From assembly GCA_015680685.1 (NCBI GenBank), contig MNCI01026654.1, positions 262,370-326,369 on the forward strand: a stretch of DNA of 64,000 nucleotides, in the 5' to 3' direction. The stretch's first letter is position 1, and the number at the start of each line of letters is the position of its first letter. The translations under genes were made by a program, and so were the position numbers. This document shows positions 53,841 through 64,000 of the stretch, piece after piece. Below the pieces are notes generated by a model, which worked only from the letters and a program-made list of their open reading frames with translations, had not been told where the DNA came from and did not search any database. The stretch is from Gnetum montanum. Taxonomy: Eukaryota > Streptophyta > Gnetopsida > Gnetales > Gnetaceae.

Positions 53841-55948
53841 GATGATCTCACTCAATCTTTTGGATCTCCTTCTTTCAACTTAGTCATGGGGGAGATGGCC
53901 ATCCAAGCTAACTATATAAGTGGCCCCTTAGTTTTTCTACTTTTGTATTCTACACCTTTTTTTATAGTTTCTTTTTTTCTATACCATTTTTTGTTTTACA
54001 ATTTGTTATTTTTAAAATTTTTGTTTTACAACATTGTTAGTATGTTTTATTTTTCTTGAATATTTTACAATTTTTTTTTGTATATTTTACTTTATTTTGC
54101 TATGAAGTTTTCTTATTTTCTAATAAAATTTCTTTGTTACCAATAGGACACAGTGATGTTGTAGCTGTTTACTAATGGTGGTTTGTACCTAATGCTTTTG
54201 ATTGCTAATGTCTAACTTCTATTTTTGAATTTCAATGACTGATGACTAAGACAAGTTTCTCTTTCATGGAATAGTTAGTGAGTCCATGTCATCCACACAT
54301 CCACCAACTCTATGGTTTTCTTGGTTTTGAAAATATGAGGTCCCTTTTTCATTAAGAAAACTTTAATGAATTTATGACCTTGGTAGTTTCCAAACTTGGG
54401 AAAGATTCAAAGGTTTGAAAAAGAGGTGACTTCAAGGGGATTCAATACTCTTTGTACCTCTCTACTTGCTTAAGTGCATGTGTTTTTTATGGATTTCTTA
54501 TCATTTCATGTTGATTAATAATAGGAAGTTGAATACATTTTTGCATGGTGCAGTTTCCATCCAAAAAATTCATAAATTTTTTTTTAAAAAAACATGATGG
54601 AAATTCAAAGCACATTCCTTAGACAAAATAATAGGCTATAAGCACTGGTTATGGGACTAGAAAGACATGTTACCCATGTCTGAAGGTCCCCTCTAAATAA
54701 GGTTCTTTCTCACTTTCTTCTTCTCTTTTCTTCTCAAATAAGGAATAATGGTTATCTGTGGGAGCATTCTTGTGCCTCGAGAGGGTGGGATGGTCCTAGA
54801 GTGGCAATGCAAAGTTATTGAAAGTGGTTGGTTTTGATTTAGACTAAGAATGGAGTTTTCTTAGGTCATTTAACCATAAACCCCATAAGGGACTTCATGT
54901 GACCATGATTGGGAAGCCCATTCCACTCTATATCTCTTCCATCAATACTTTCCATAATTCATCTTACTATTGATTTCCATGTTTTTGTTCAATGTCTTAG
55001 TTTGAAATGTTGAAATTCTTAGCTGGATTCTTCTAGATTTAGTCCTTAACTTTTCATAACCATTAATCAACTGTGGGGTCCATGGACTCCTTAGTTGAGG
55101 TTATGCAAGGGAAAATAAGGCATAAGCCTACTATGGGAAGGACCCACTTGCATAGCTCTTAGTTTGGCTAGTTAAGTCTCTTATCCTTGGGCATTTTAGC
55201 AATAAAATATCTTGCATTCCCCATCGATTGCATCCAACTATGTGCTCCTTAAGGAATTTCTCTAATCATTCTCCATTCTTTGTGAAATCTCAAGCCCTCA
55301 TCATGTATCTCATAATGTTCTTGGGTTTTGGACTTTCATTTGATTCCAATTTTATTCAAAAAATCCTTGTGTGTTTCAAATTTTGACTTGGTTAGTGGTG
55401 ATCAATAGCCATGTTGACTAGGCCCAATCAACAGAGCTGACCACATTGACTAGGCCTTGTCAAGGAGGTTGAGTTGATGCATTTGAAAAATTCTATATAT
55501 AGCATCCACCACTTAGGATTTTTTTTACCATTTTCTTCAAATATAAGGGGAGTTTTTGCAATTTTTCTAAGCTCAAAACCTTCCAAAGCTTGTAACTTTC
55601 AAATTGTTTGTCTAATTCACTCCATTATTTAGTCTTGTAGCTTTTGGATGTATCCTTTGCATTGTAGGGGTTACAAACTGTAGGTTTTTGATATAAAAGT
55701 TTTTAGAATTTTTAACTCCCCCATGGGTTTAATGAATAAATAATATGAAATCATCAACCTATAAGAGTTAAACCTTTCCAACACACTTTAGTAACCTATT
55801 TAATCAGATAATAAAAAAATAATATTAAAATAATCAAACCAACCATGATTACAGCTTTGGCAAGTGTAACTACCCCAAGAGATAAGGTATTCCAAATGTT
55901 TCAAAGTTATACAATAAGTGCTAATCCTTGATCATGTTGTGATTATAG
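53841..55948 (+). other. Element C post-integrase spacer
   Basis: About 2.1 kb without coding capacity. T-rich at 53930-54130. From 54170 it matches the corresponding regions of A and B. It ends TTGTGATTATAG directly before the aORF start codon. Confidence 0.65.
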
Positions 55949-58782
55949 ATGACACCTTGACCGAAATGTTCGTAGCAAGAAGAACCATCCCACAAAAGGG
56001 ACAAATGACATACAGCTAGAAGAAAGTAGCCAGAACAAGCCTAGGAATATGTAGTAGAAACTCATGTGATGGGATCTCTTAAGGAGGAGCCCAAAGTGGA
56101 ATCTATTCAATAGATTCTCAAGGAAGCGACTATAACTGAATAATCCCATCGAGATGAGGTGCAAGGACTAGTGCCAAGACTAGAAGTCACATTGACTCAA
56201 GCCTACCTTGATTAGATCAAACCTCGTGACATCCAACGTTCAGTTCTCCAAGAATTGAACTTTGGATCATTCTTAGAACATGCTCCACTAGAAGTCAAGA
56301 CGTAGTTGTAGAACTCTCCCATGTGGCCAATCATTACTTCTAGTGGAGAATGGTGCATGGGAGAGACATATGTCTTCTAAAAAGGTAGGTGGATAGGAGC
56401 CCACTATGAAGATCAAGGATAGTCAAGTGTCTTACTCAGTGGAGGCTATTACATAGATCCTTGGGTTGCTTGATATTGAAACATATTTGGCATAAATATC
56501 CACACAAGTAGACTCGGAGGCAAAGAAGGAGTGGACCCAATGATGCTATGGAGTGAACTATAAGGAGTATGGTGCACTCACCCTAGTGGAGCATGTATAT
56601 TTTAAGATAGTGGCCTATCACCTTAATCTAATAGTGAGGCCTAATAAGGTGATTATCTTTTTGACCCATGCATGTGCTACTTTGAGTGGAAAATTTCCTA
56701 TAAACCTTCCATAGTTGATCTATCTAAAGATAGAGAAGTGATTTTAAAAAAATGAACGTGGAAGGAAGACACTAACCTTTCCTTGCCTCATTAGAAAATC
56801 ATGCAAAAAGATAGGAATAGTTTGCTATGCCAACGTTATAATCAGACATGCTCCTTTTGCCTCTTGTGCAAAAATGATGAAAGACAAGGCCCCTACCACA
56901 AGTAAGAAAGAGGAGCAACAACCACCACCTTCACCATCCACTTACAAAACAACATTGGAGTCCTATGCTTCCCTTGAATGAATCTGTGAGATCCAAGAGT
57001 AGCTCTTACTTGAGCAGGAGCAACAAGCAGAAATGAGTGGTGGTGATCCATTTGTATATCGCCCAGCAATGAGTCATGTCAACGAAGTGGCTCGAACCAT
57101 CAACCAAATGAAGGGATTTGGGCTAATTTTCTTAGTCCAAAGAATGCACTTGCCCATGAGATTGAATCCTAGTGCCCAAGAGGTAATGATATCTCTCTTA
57201 CAATAGTAGTAATTCCCAGAAATCTTTGAGAATGCTACCACTTTCTTGGTGTGCCTAGAGGAGGGCGAGGGGACAACTATCTTGGTGATGCAACATCATG
57301 GGTAGGAGACAGTAGTAGAGGTGATTACTGATAGAATTATTAAGGCATTGAATGTACCCATGATCTCTGTACAAGAATTTTCTATGCACAGCTAAACACA
57401 AGGAGTTGTTGGACCAATTGGTGGGAATTAGATAATTGATTTAAGATGTCTTTGATTTTCTAGATACAATCATTACAACCCAATTGAAGCTATTGGAAGG
57501 AAGGGGCAAATGCATTATCATGAAAGAGAAGCAAGGGGTAAATGCATTATCATGGAAGGGCAACTTGAAATAGATTAATCTCAAAACCAATTCTTAGTTG
57601 TAGAGGTTATTGAATTAAGAGTCTACCTTGCTGACCCTACATTTCTCAACCTTGCACTAACCCATGACGAAGCTTTTTAATAGCTTCAGCAAAAGTATAA
57701 GAAGGTTGAAGGTGCAAAGGAGATAGTGATCTTTGATCAGTCCTTGGCCAATGTCACCATACATAATATCCAAAAGGCCTTGGACAAACTCACTAGGAGA
57801 ATGTAACTTTGACTATAGAAAATCATCACCTGCAGAATGTTGATGTGTAGAAGCAACAAATGTAAGATTTCATCCATCAATAGAAGGAGTAGCTAACTAG
57901 AGTAAACACTGAATTGAGAAGACTAATAGTTGAAAACAAAAATCTCTCCATGGAGGAAGTTTGGGCTCTTTGCTAGAAATTTGTAATAGAGGTAGCCCCC
58001 TAGAAAAATGAGACTCTTAAGTTTGAGAATGTTAAAAATCACTACAGATATTAGGTTGGTCTACAAAAAGAAATCAATGAGAAACATATTCAGATGGTGA
58101 AGCCAAAAATTAATATGGCCCTCTAGTAGCTCAAGGAAGGAGGTGGTGTCTGGCAACTTATCTTTGATGGGCTCAATAATTACAACAAGGTGGATATCCA
58201 CATGAAGGAGTTGCAGATCAAGGAGATGACAGAGTACATGGAGCTTGCTAATCTCTATTATGAAAATATCGTGATGTTGATTGTTGGACAACCATGGTCT
58301 AAATTGGAAAAATAGATGGCCAGTTCATACTTGTTGTACAAAGTTGAGTTCAAGCATCACAAAGACACTAAGAAAAAGTTGGAGGTGGCAAATGTAGAAC
58401 TCAATTTTCTCAAGAAATACTTCAACGATCAATGATCTATAGTTGAGAACTTGGCTAGGAAAATGAGTGACTACCATGAGCTTTAGAATGCAGTAAATGC
58501 AAACTTTTCACTGCTTGGTTCATCAACGTGAAGGAGCTATTCTTGGAAATGCCCTATCCTTGGGATGTTCCCACACCAGCCCACATTCGTAATGCAGCAT
58601 GGACCGTGAATGATCCCAGGAGTAAGGATGAGAAGATGAAGGCACTATTGGATGCCTTTTGTCTTCCACTAGAAGTTGTAGTTGCCATAGGACAATCACA
58701 ACCACCTCAACCATCACATGTCCTTGAAGCAGGAGAAGGTTCTTCAGAGCCTCAGGAGCCTCCACCACCTGGGACCATTTGA
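55949..58782 (+). pseudogene. Element C aORF after integrase, about 940 codons, broken
   Basis: ATGACACC follows GTTGTGATTATAG. In fragments the plus strand reads: a basic start; an acidic Glu-rich part with LNFGSFLEHAPLEVK; a globular part with LVEHVYFKIVAYHLNLIVRP, THACATLSGKFPINLP and TLTFPCLIRKSCKKIGI, which resembles the 'putative plant transposon protein' domain of Athila-type elements; a long helical, coiled-coil-like part (57600-58450); and the end YPWDVPTPAHIRNAAW to PPPPGTI, shared with element A. Stops and at least one indel break it. Sometimes called env-like by position, but I see no signal peptide or membrane segment. Role unknown. Confidence 0.6.
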
Positions 58783-59032
58783 ACTTCTTCCTTGCCTTCG
58801 TGCCATTAGAGAATTATGTTTGTTATTTTTGTCCTAGTATTCAATTTTATTTTCTTGAACATCAAAATTTTGTAACGATTGTAATTCCATACATTGGGGC
58901 ACTTAGCTTTTGTCATGTTGTTCATGTGTTATTTTTTGTGTTAATAATCCCATACCTTTCCAAATATTTTGTAAAAAATTTGATCCTCCTTTTGTTCACT
59001 CAAGGATGAGTTTTCATTGAGTCATGGGGGTA
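58783..59032 (+). other. Element C 3' untranslated region and polypurine tract
   Basis: T-rich, then GTCATGGGGGTA immediately before the LTR, identical to the tract of element B. Confidence 0.65.
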
Positions 59033-59903
59033 TGATGAGTTGTGCCAAGGGTTACGTCGATGAGGCCTCATTGACGTAGTTGTGTCAACATGGGATTTCA
59101 TCCATTGACATGGCCTCATTAATGCAGTGTCTATTTTCACCTATAAATATGTGCTCACCTATCATGTTTATGACATCTTTGGTCATAGTTGTAGTAGAGC
59201 TCTTGTAGTTTTCTTACTTGAAAATTAGAATATTTTTCGAAGAGCCCACAATAGGAGTCAAAGAGTGTATGGATCTTTATGCGAGCACTATTGTACTTGA
59301 GCTTGGTAGTGTGTGTAGTAATAAAGACGAGCTTTCTGATAAACCTTGCAGCACTTCAAAATAGATTAATTATTTATTTATGAATTTAATATTTTATGTA
59401 ATTTCCTTTAATGATTTAAGTAATTAAGCTAAATTAAGCTAGATTAAATAGTAATTAATTAAGCACATAAGTATGACCACTTCGAGCATATCCTTGGTGC
59501 TTGGTAATCCTAGTAACGCTTAACATTTGGTAACCTAGTAGCGTTAAACATGTTCAGGATATGTATGACAAGTGAAAATGGATGCTTATGTTAGGATCAG
59601 TTAGGTGTAGCTAGTTAGAATTAATTAGTAATTTAATTATTTTATTTTATTCATTATTTTTTACCCTTAGGCAACTTAAAACATAAAACATAAAAAACAA
59701 CAAAAATCATATGCCTCAGTTGCACTTAACCATACCTTTGCATTTCATAGGTGTAATTAGGAAGAAAATGATTATAATGTTTAGTTTCACTTCTTAGAGA
59801 CCAGTGTACTTAGAAGGCTATAAGTCTATGGAATTTGATGGGATCATGTGTGAACACTTAGTGATTTGTATGGTTGGGCATAGGGTCTACTCATCACTCA
59901 TCA
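59033..59903 (+). repeat. 3' LTR of element C (871 bp)
   Basis: Starts TGATGAGTTGTGCC and ends ATCACTCATCA. TATA box CCTATAAATATGTG at about 59141. The U5 half aligns with the A, B and D LTRs; the U3 lacks the GATATC repeats and instead repeats phrases like TTGACGTAG / TTGACATGG / CGTCGATGAGGCCTCATT. It is followed by an R1 LTR, into which C must have inserted. Confidence 0.85.
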
Positions 59904-60345
59904 CCATACATGTCTCCTCTCAATCCTCAACTAGTTATAATGAGCTAAAGCTTAAGATAAGACACTTATAAGAGATTCTATCAATCTCTCTTAAGTGTTG
60001 TCCCTTACCTCTCACTCAAATTTTTTTGCACAAGCTCTCAAGAGACCTCTTAAATCCCTCAATTATCTTCTCTAACTCTTGCCTAAACTTAAGTCTTGGA
60101 CTCTTATATATAGTTTCTTTGTGCGACCTTTCGTATTCCCTTGTATTTAAAAATACAAATTACTTTCCATTGCTCATTTGAGACATCTTGAGATTTGAGG
60201 AAATGTCCCAACCAAAAGTAGCTAGTTTATAAAGGAAACATCTTGCAGCTAGGGAAGACATCTTGAAGATTAAGGAGATGTCTTGTAGACATGTGAGACA
60301 TCTTGGATGTAGATGAGATGTCTTGCAAGAGATGAAGACATTTCA
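59904..60345 (-). repeat. R1 LTR copy c, inner part
   Basis: Aligns with 980-1400 and 2659-2860 in the minus orientation (CATGTCTCCTCTCAATCCTC and the AAGAGACCTCT block). A TATATATAAGAG-like box lies near 60100. It is cut on the left by element C and on the right by the E insertion. The rest of the same LTR resumes at 63597. Confidence 0.75.
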
Positions 60346-61305
60346 TGTAATACCCTATTAATTAGCTATGAACTATCCTATAAATAACCAATAGATATGC
60401 TACAAAACCCAAAGGATTTGGATTTAATGTTGATTTACTAACTCAAAAGGATGCAGTAAAATAGATAAAATTTATCAATTAGGAGCATAAATATAGTAGA
60501 TAAATACAACGTAGAAAAATTTTATAATACTCTCATATATAATTAAATAAATTTTATTTAGAAAAAATTATAATTTTATGCAGCCACAAAATGTAGATGT
60601 CTAAAAATTCTACTAGTTGCATCATAAAATAATATGTAAAATAATGATCTTAGCGACACTTGTTTTGCCTCAATTCAACATTTAGAAATAAATTAATGAC
60701 ATTCAAAGTTTGTGAAATTAATTAATAAAATTAAAGATGATAATTAAATAAAATATTAATATATAATAAATAATATTAAAATTTCCCAAAAATATAGCAT
60801 GCGTTAAAATGAAAAATGTTCCATGTAATCTCACAATCCCAATGGCATAGATAGTACTTTCATATTTATCATACTTTATTATTTATTGATAAAAATAGAT
60901 ACATGGCTTAAATATTTGAAAAGTATACAAGGATTTTATTTTACAAAAATAAAAAATATACAAAAATTATTTTTCAAGTTTAGAAGGTTGATCTTGTACA
61001 TATTTGATCCATCTTTCATCTCATGTTCCTCTTTTGAAGATTCCATAGCTAGGGGTCTTTGCATAAAAATGTAAAAGGAGTTAGAGCCCCTCAAATAAGA
61101 AAGGTTATTATATTTTTCTCTTCATGACCTATAGAGATTTTGGGCCTAAAGTCTTAGGTTATAGGCTAGGTAAAGGTTTCTAATAAAATATTCAAAAATG
61201 TTTCAAGGTCTAGAAATGACACAAAATTTTCCAAAAAATTTTGATGTATGGAAATGCTAGAAAATATTCCAATAATCCAAATTAAATCCAAAAATCCAAA
61301 ATCAT

Positions 61306-61582
61306 GTATATTTTATTTAAGCGTCTCCGAAGGCTAGGTCTTGGTTACCCTATCTTCTAAAGGGACTCATCGATAACTCTTGGAATAACCTCACTACTAT
61401 CATTAGATTATCCTTTAAATTATTTTAATATCCAAGAATATCATAAATTTGTTAAGCAAAAATTCAAAGAATATATATTTTAATCAAGCATCTTTAAAGG
61501 CTAGGTCTTGGTTACCCTCATTGCTAAAGGACTCACCAATAGCTCTTGGAATAGGCTCACTATTATCATTGGATTATCATTG
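61306..61582. repeat. Internal 167-bp tandem duplication in LTR E
   Basis: Segments from about 61306 and 61473 share AGGCTAGGTCTTGGTTACCC and TAACTCTTGGAATA / TAGCTCTTGGAATA, offset by 167 bases. A third weaker echo (AGGATAGGTCTTGACTATGC) lies at 61670. Confidence 0.85.
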
Positions 61583-63467
61583 TGATTCCAAACAAGTCAT
61601 CCATGGTTGGGTTTTGGCAATAGCCTCACTACTAACATCCTCAATGGCTGAAGCACATGTATCATTAGAAGGATAGGTCTTGACTATGCTTCATCATACA
61701 CTAGTAGACTCAATTGCTCAGTGTCATGATCTCATAGCCTCATATGAACTTATGAATCAAAATCTAGGGTAGGAAATCCATCCAACCACCCTTGTTCCCA
61801 TAGGATGGGTTTCACTAAAGAACACCCCAATAGTGCATGTAGATGGGGGCATATAAACGATTCATGACCCCCATTACCAACTAAGCAAAATTGGCCACAC
61901 AAATATTATTATTTTATTTTGAAAGTCCAAAAGGTGTCCAAAATGGCTAGAAATCCATAAAACCTTAAATTTTGAGAAATTCTTGCAAAATGATGTTTAT
62001 GTCATGATCAAATCCAAAATATTCATAAAATATCCAAGGGCAAGTTGGGCATAATTTTTGCAATTTCCAAAATTCACCAACAGATAGAAAATGGTATGAA
62101 TAGGATTAAAATATTTTTTTTAATTTAAAAAAGATCCAAAACTACAAAAATTGAGTAGAATCTTAGCATATTAATTAAAATTGTAGAAGAATAAGACTAG
62201 GAAGTAAATAGGAGAAATAGACAATTCATAGCAATATGGGACAACCATGTGAAAGGAAAATAAAATACACTTTCTTACTTGTGCCAGAGCTTGTAGAATT
62301 CTCTTAGTATCTTCCTTTTCTACCTAATGCACTTAATTTATCTTTGCTTTGCTTAACCTGTCACATCCAAAACCCCTCTACAAACCCCTCTACAAACTAT
62401 GATGAAATATATTTAAGGCATCAACCTATTTATAAGGGGAAGAAGGGAAGAAAATAGGCTCAACTTCAAAATGAAGAAGGAAGGCCAAAAAATGTTGTTC
62501 AGAAAAATATGATTGGACATGATTTTTGCAAAACAGAAGTTGCAAGATATTAATACAAGCTTAAGCTTATATGTTTTGTTTTATATTTTATACGTTTTCA
62601 ACCGCCTCACGTGATGGAATTGTTTTTTTAATTTTACGTTCCAATTTTAATTTTTTCTAAACATAAACAATTTTTATAAGTTCTTTTTCTCTTTTTCTCA
62701 CTTCATTATTATCCTTGCATTTCAACACTCATATCATGCATAGTGGGACTTCAAATTTGATTCCATTTGAACATACCAAATCTTCATCAAGTGTTCTACT
62801 AAATCATATGCTAGAATCTCATCTAGGATTGACTTTCCATGGTCACCTAGTTCAAATGCTAAAACTTTAGCAAACTACAAAGTGTGATATCTCAAGAATT
62901 GTAGCTTGGATTTTAGTGAACCAAGGGTCAAAACCTACATTTTTGAACATTTCGAACACATTGATAAGGTCAGACTCTAGGTAGGACATCATCCTAAGGT
63001 ACTTCATTAATAAATCCTATTTATGAAATATTTAATTATAATTAAAAATAGGCTCCAAATCCTAGTTTAATAACAAAAAGCAACAAGGAATATGAACTAG
63101 GTAGGATGAGGATTAGAAATTGCTGCATGAACAGAGTATTATATAATCACATATACATGATAAAATAAAAAGATACATAATTAAATGTGCATAATAAAAT
63201 ATAAATATGCATAATTGAATGTGCATAATAAAGATTGAATGTACATAACTAAATTTGCATAAAGAATAAAATATGCATAGCCAAATACTTGTAAAGGCAT
63301 AATAACTAATAGAAAAAAACTTCCTGGGGTAATTGTATTTCAACATTTGATCATATAATATTTAGAAAATCTATGATTAAGCTTAAATAGTGGCAAAATA
63401 AATGATATAAAGCTTTTTTTAAAAAAATACCCTAGCAACCATATTGCATTTACTTATGTAGAAAACT

Positions 63468-63485
63468 AACAACAACAACAACAAT
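63468..63485. repeat. (AAC)n microsatellite
   Basis: Six AAC-type units inside solo LTR E. Confidence 0.85.
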
Positions 63486-63596
63486 GATACTAATAAAAAT
63501 AATCTAATCTATTAAAATGCATTTGATAGCATTATAGAATTAATCATATACATTAAATTAAATAATTAACTTTATGCAAATTTCTAGGTTGTGACA

Positions 63597-63846
63597 TTTA
63601 ACCTATTAGGGCCAAAAATTAAGATGATTAGTTTGAGGTATGAAACCCCTAGATACCTTCAAAAAAGTCCCCATTGACATTAAAATCATCTATACTCATC
63701 AAAATAGACTACAAACACCCCCAAACATGCCAAAACACCATGGAATCATCATTAATAAGGTCAATACAAGAAGCCATACACTTAATAAGACACAGACACC
63801 CAAAGTACATTAAGGATTACATAGGGGATGGGTGAAGTTCTCATCA
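63597..63846 (-). repeat. R1 LTR copy c, outer part (LTR start)
   Basis: On the minus strand it starts TGATGAGAACTTCACCC at 63846 and matches the start of copies a and b. It contains GTCAATGGGGACTTTTTTG and the CTATTTTGATGAG block. Continues at 60345 once the E insertion is removed. Confidence 0.75.
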
Positions 63847-63847
63847 A

Positions 63848-64000
63848 TGTGAAGTCTAGAATTTCTTCATCCAATGGTCATCATTCCATGTTTGATTTAA
63901 AAGATGATATTTCCATTGATCTTGAAGACTTTGAAGATGAGGACAAAGATGAAGAAAAAGAGATTCATCATTCTTCAAAAGTTATGCATTAGCCACAAAG
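63848..64000 (+). other. Acidic reading frame at window edge, unrecognised
   Basis: GTGAAGTCTAGAATTTCTTC opens a frame of 48 codons with the acidic run DLEDFEDEDKDEEKEIHH and a stop at 63990-63992. It lies just outside the R1 LTR start. It may be a fragment of a gene or of an older element that received the R1 insertion. Too short to assign. Confidence 0.25.

Larger units (their letters stand above)
41674..59903 (+). mobile_element. LTR retrotransposon C, Tat/Athila-like gypsy, host of B and D
   Basis: An old plus-strand element, about 11.3 kb without the insertion of B. In order: half of gag (41679-42640), protease (43370-43900), RT (44330-45000), RNase H (45130-45445), [element B], the rest of the RNase H end and integrase (52375-53840), a long spacer, the aORF (55949-58782), a polypurine tract and the 3' LTR (59033-59903). 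The RT signature FMDE[F]S..G derives from the FMDDFSVYG form typical of the Tat/Athila branch. The 5' LTR and the start of gag are missing at the junction with D. All frames are heavily broken. Confidence 0.85.
60346..63596. mobile_element. Probable solo LTR E (3.25 kb), inserted in R1 LTR
   Basis: Begins TGTAATACCCTATT and ends GGTTGTGACA, terminal inverted bases as in large gypsy LTRs of the Del/Tekay type (TGTAACACCC...GGGTGTTACA). R1 LTR sequence is continuous across it if it is removed. Flanking pentamers TTTCA (60341-60345) and TTTAA (63597-63601) match at four of five positions. Inside there is no coding region and no second LTR, primer site or polypurine tract, so a solo LTR left by recombination fits best. 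AT-rich throughout. Confidence 0.65.

Noticed and set aside
55949-58782. Viral-type envelope gene
   Set aside because: Position fits env-like ORFs, but no signal peptide, cleavage site or membrane anchor is visible; it is kept as an aORF of unknown role.

Overview
This is plant nuclear DNA: AT-rich, gene-poor, and filled with layered, decayed retrotransposons. The only clear host gene is on the minus strand at 10356-11771. It has five phase-0 exons and encodes a Xi-class glutathione transferase (glutathionyl-hydroquinone reductase, GHR) with a CPWA active-site motif. A CpG-rich block at 29.5-30.4 kb holds a candidate 41-codon first exon (30209-30087, minus). It has an ATGGCG start context and a phase-0 GTAAGC donor that fits the phase-0 acceptor at 11771, which would give the gene a first intron of about 18.3 kb. 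Tat/Athila-type gypsy elements, LINEs, tRNA-derived SINEs and very low gene density suggest a large-genome seed plant, perhaps a gymnosperm. The species cannot be read from the sequence.

Layout. 1.0-3.2 kb: remnant of a minus-strand gypsy element (LTR family R1, with gag and protease scraps). 3.6-7.3 kb: decayed plus-strand LINE with ORF1, endonuclease, reverse transcriptase (RT) and a C-terminal Cys/His motif. 7.65-7.92 kb: 133-bp tandem duplication. 9.4-9.65 kb: LINE tail. 10.3-11.8 kb: the GHR gene. 12.0-13.1 kb: two SINEs of different families, each with a 14-bp target-site duplication (TSD). 13.6-19.6 kb: a plus-strand LINE interrupted by a GC-rich minus-strand LINE (16.14-19.14 kb) that ends in a G/T-rich tract. 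19.6-29.5 kb: mostly unassigned AT-rich DNA with two SINE copies and a LINE fragment at 28.45-29.3 kb.

31.5-59.9 kb belongs to one family of Tat/Athila-like gypsy elements. Its marks are LTRs of about 0.87-0.95 kb whose U3 carries repeated GATATC-type motifs, a primer-binding site (PBS) resembling the complement of tRNA-Asp, and an extra ORF (aORF) after integrase. Element A (31556-37363, TSD CAACC) is complete at both ends but has no pol. Element D (about 38505-41673, minus) is a 5' LTR plus gag. Element C (about 41674-59903) is old, carries protease-RT-RNase H-integrase-aORF and a 3' LTR, and is split by element B. Element B (45446-52374, TSD AATGG) landed in C's RNase H; its own pol is missing and a 131-base N gap stands in its place. 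From 59.9 kb an R1 LTR is interrupted by a likely 3.25-kb solo LTR (60346-63596).

No CRISPR array, rRNA gene, genuine tRNA gene, virus or operon-like system was seen. The most unusual points are the aORF, whose start codon sits directly after a splice-acceptor-like sequence in three family members; the palindrome-rich LTR promoters; the LINE-in-LINE nest with loss of the RT core; the long C-terminal part of the GC-rich LINE; and an inverted contig between two Ns inside element A.
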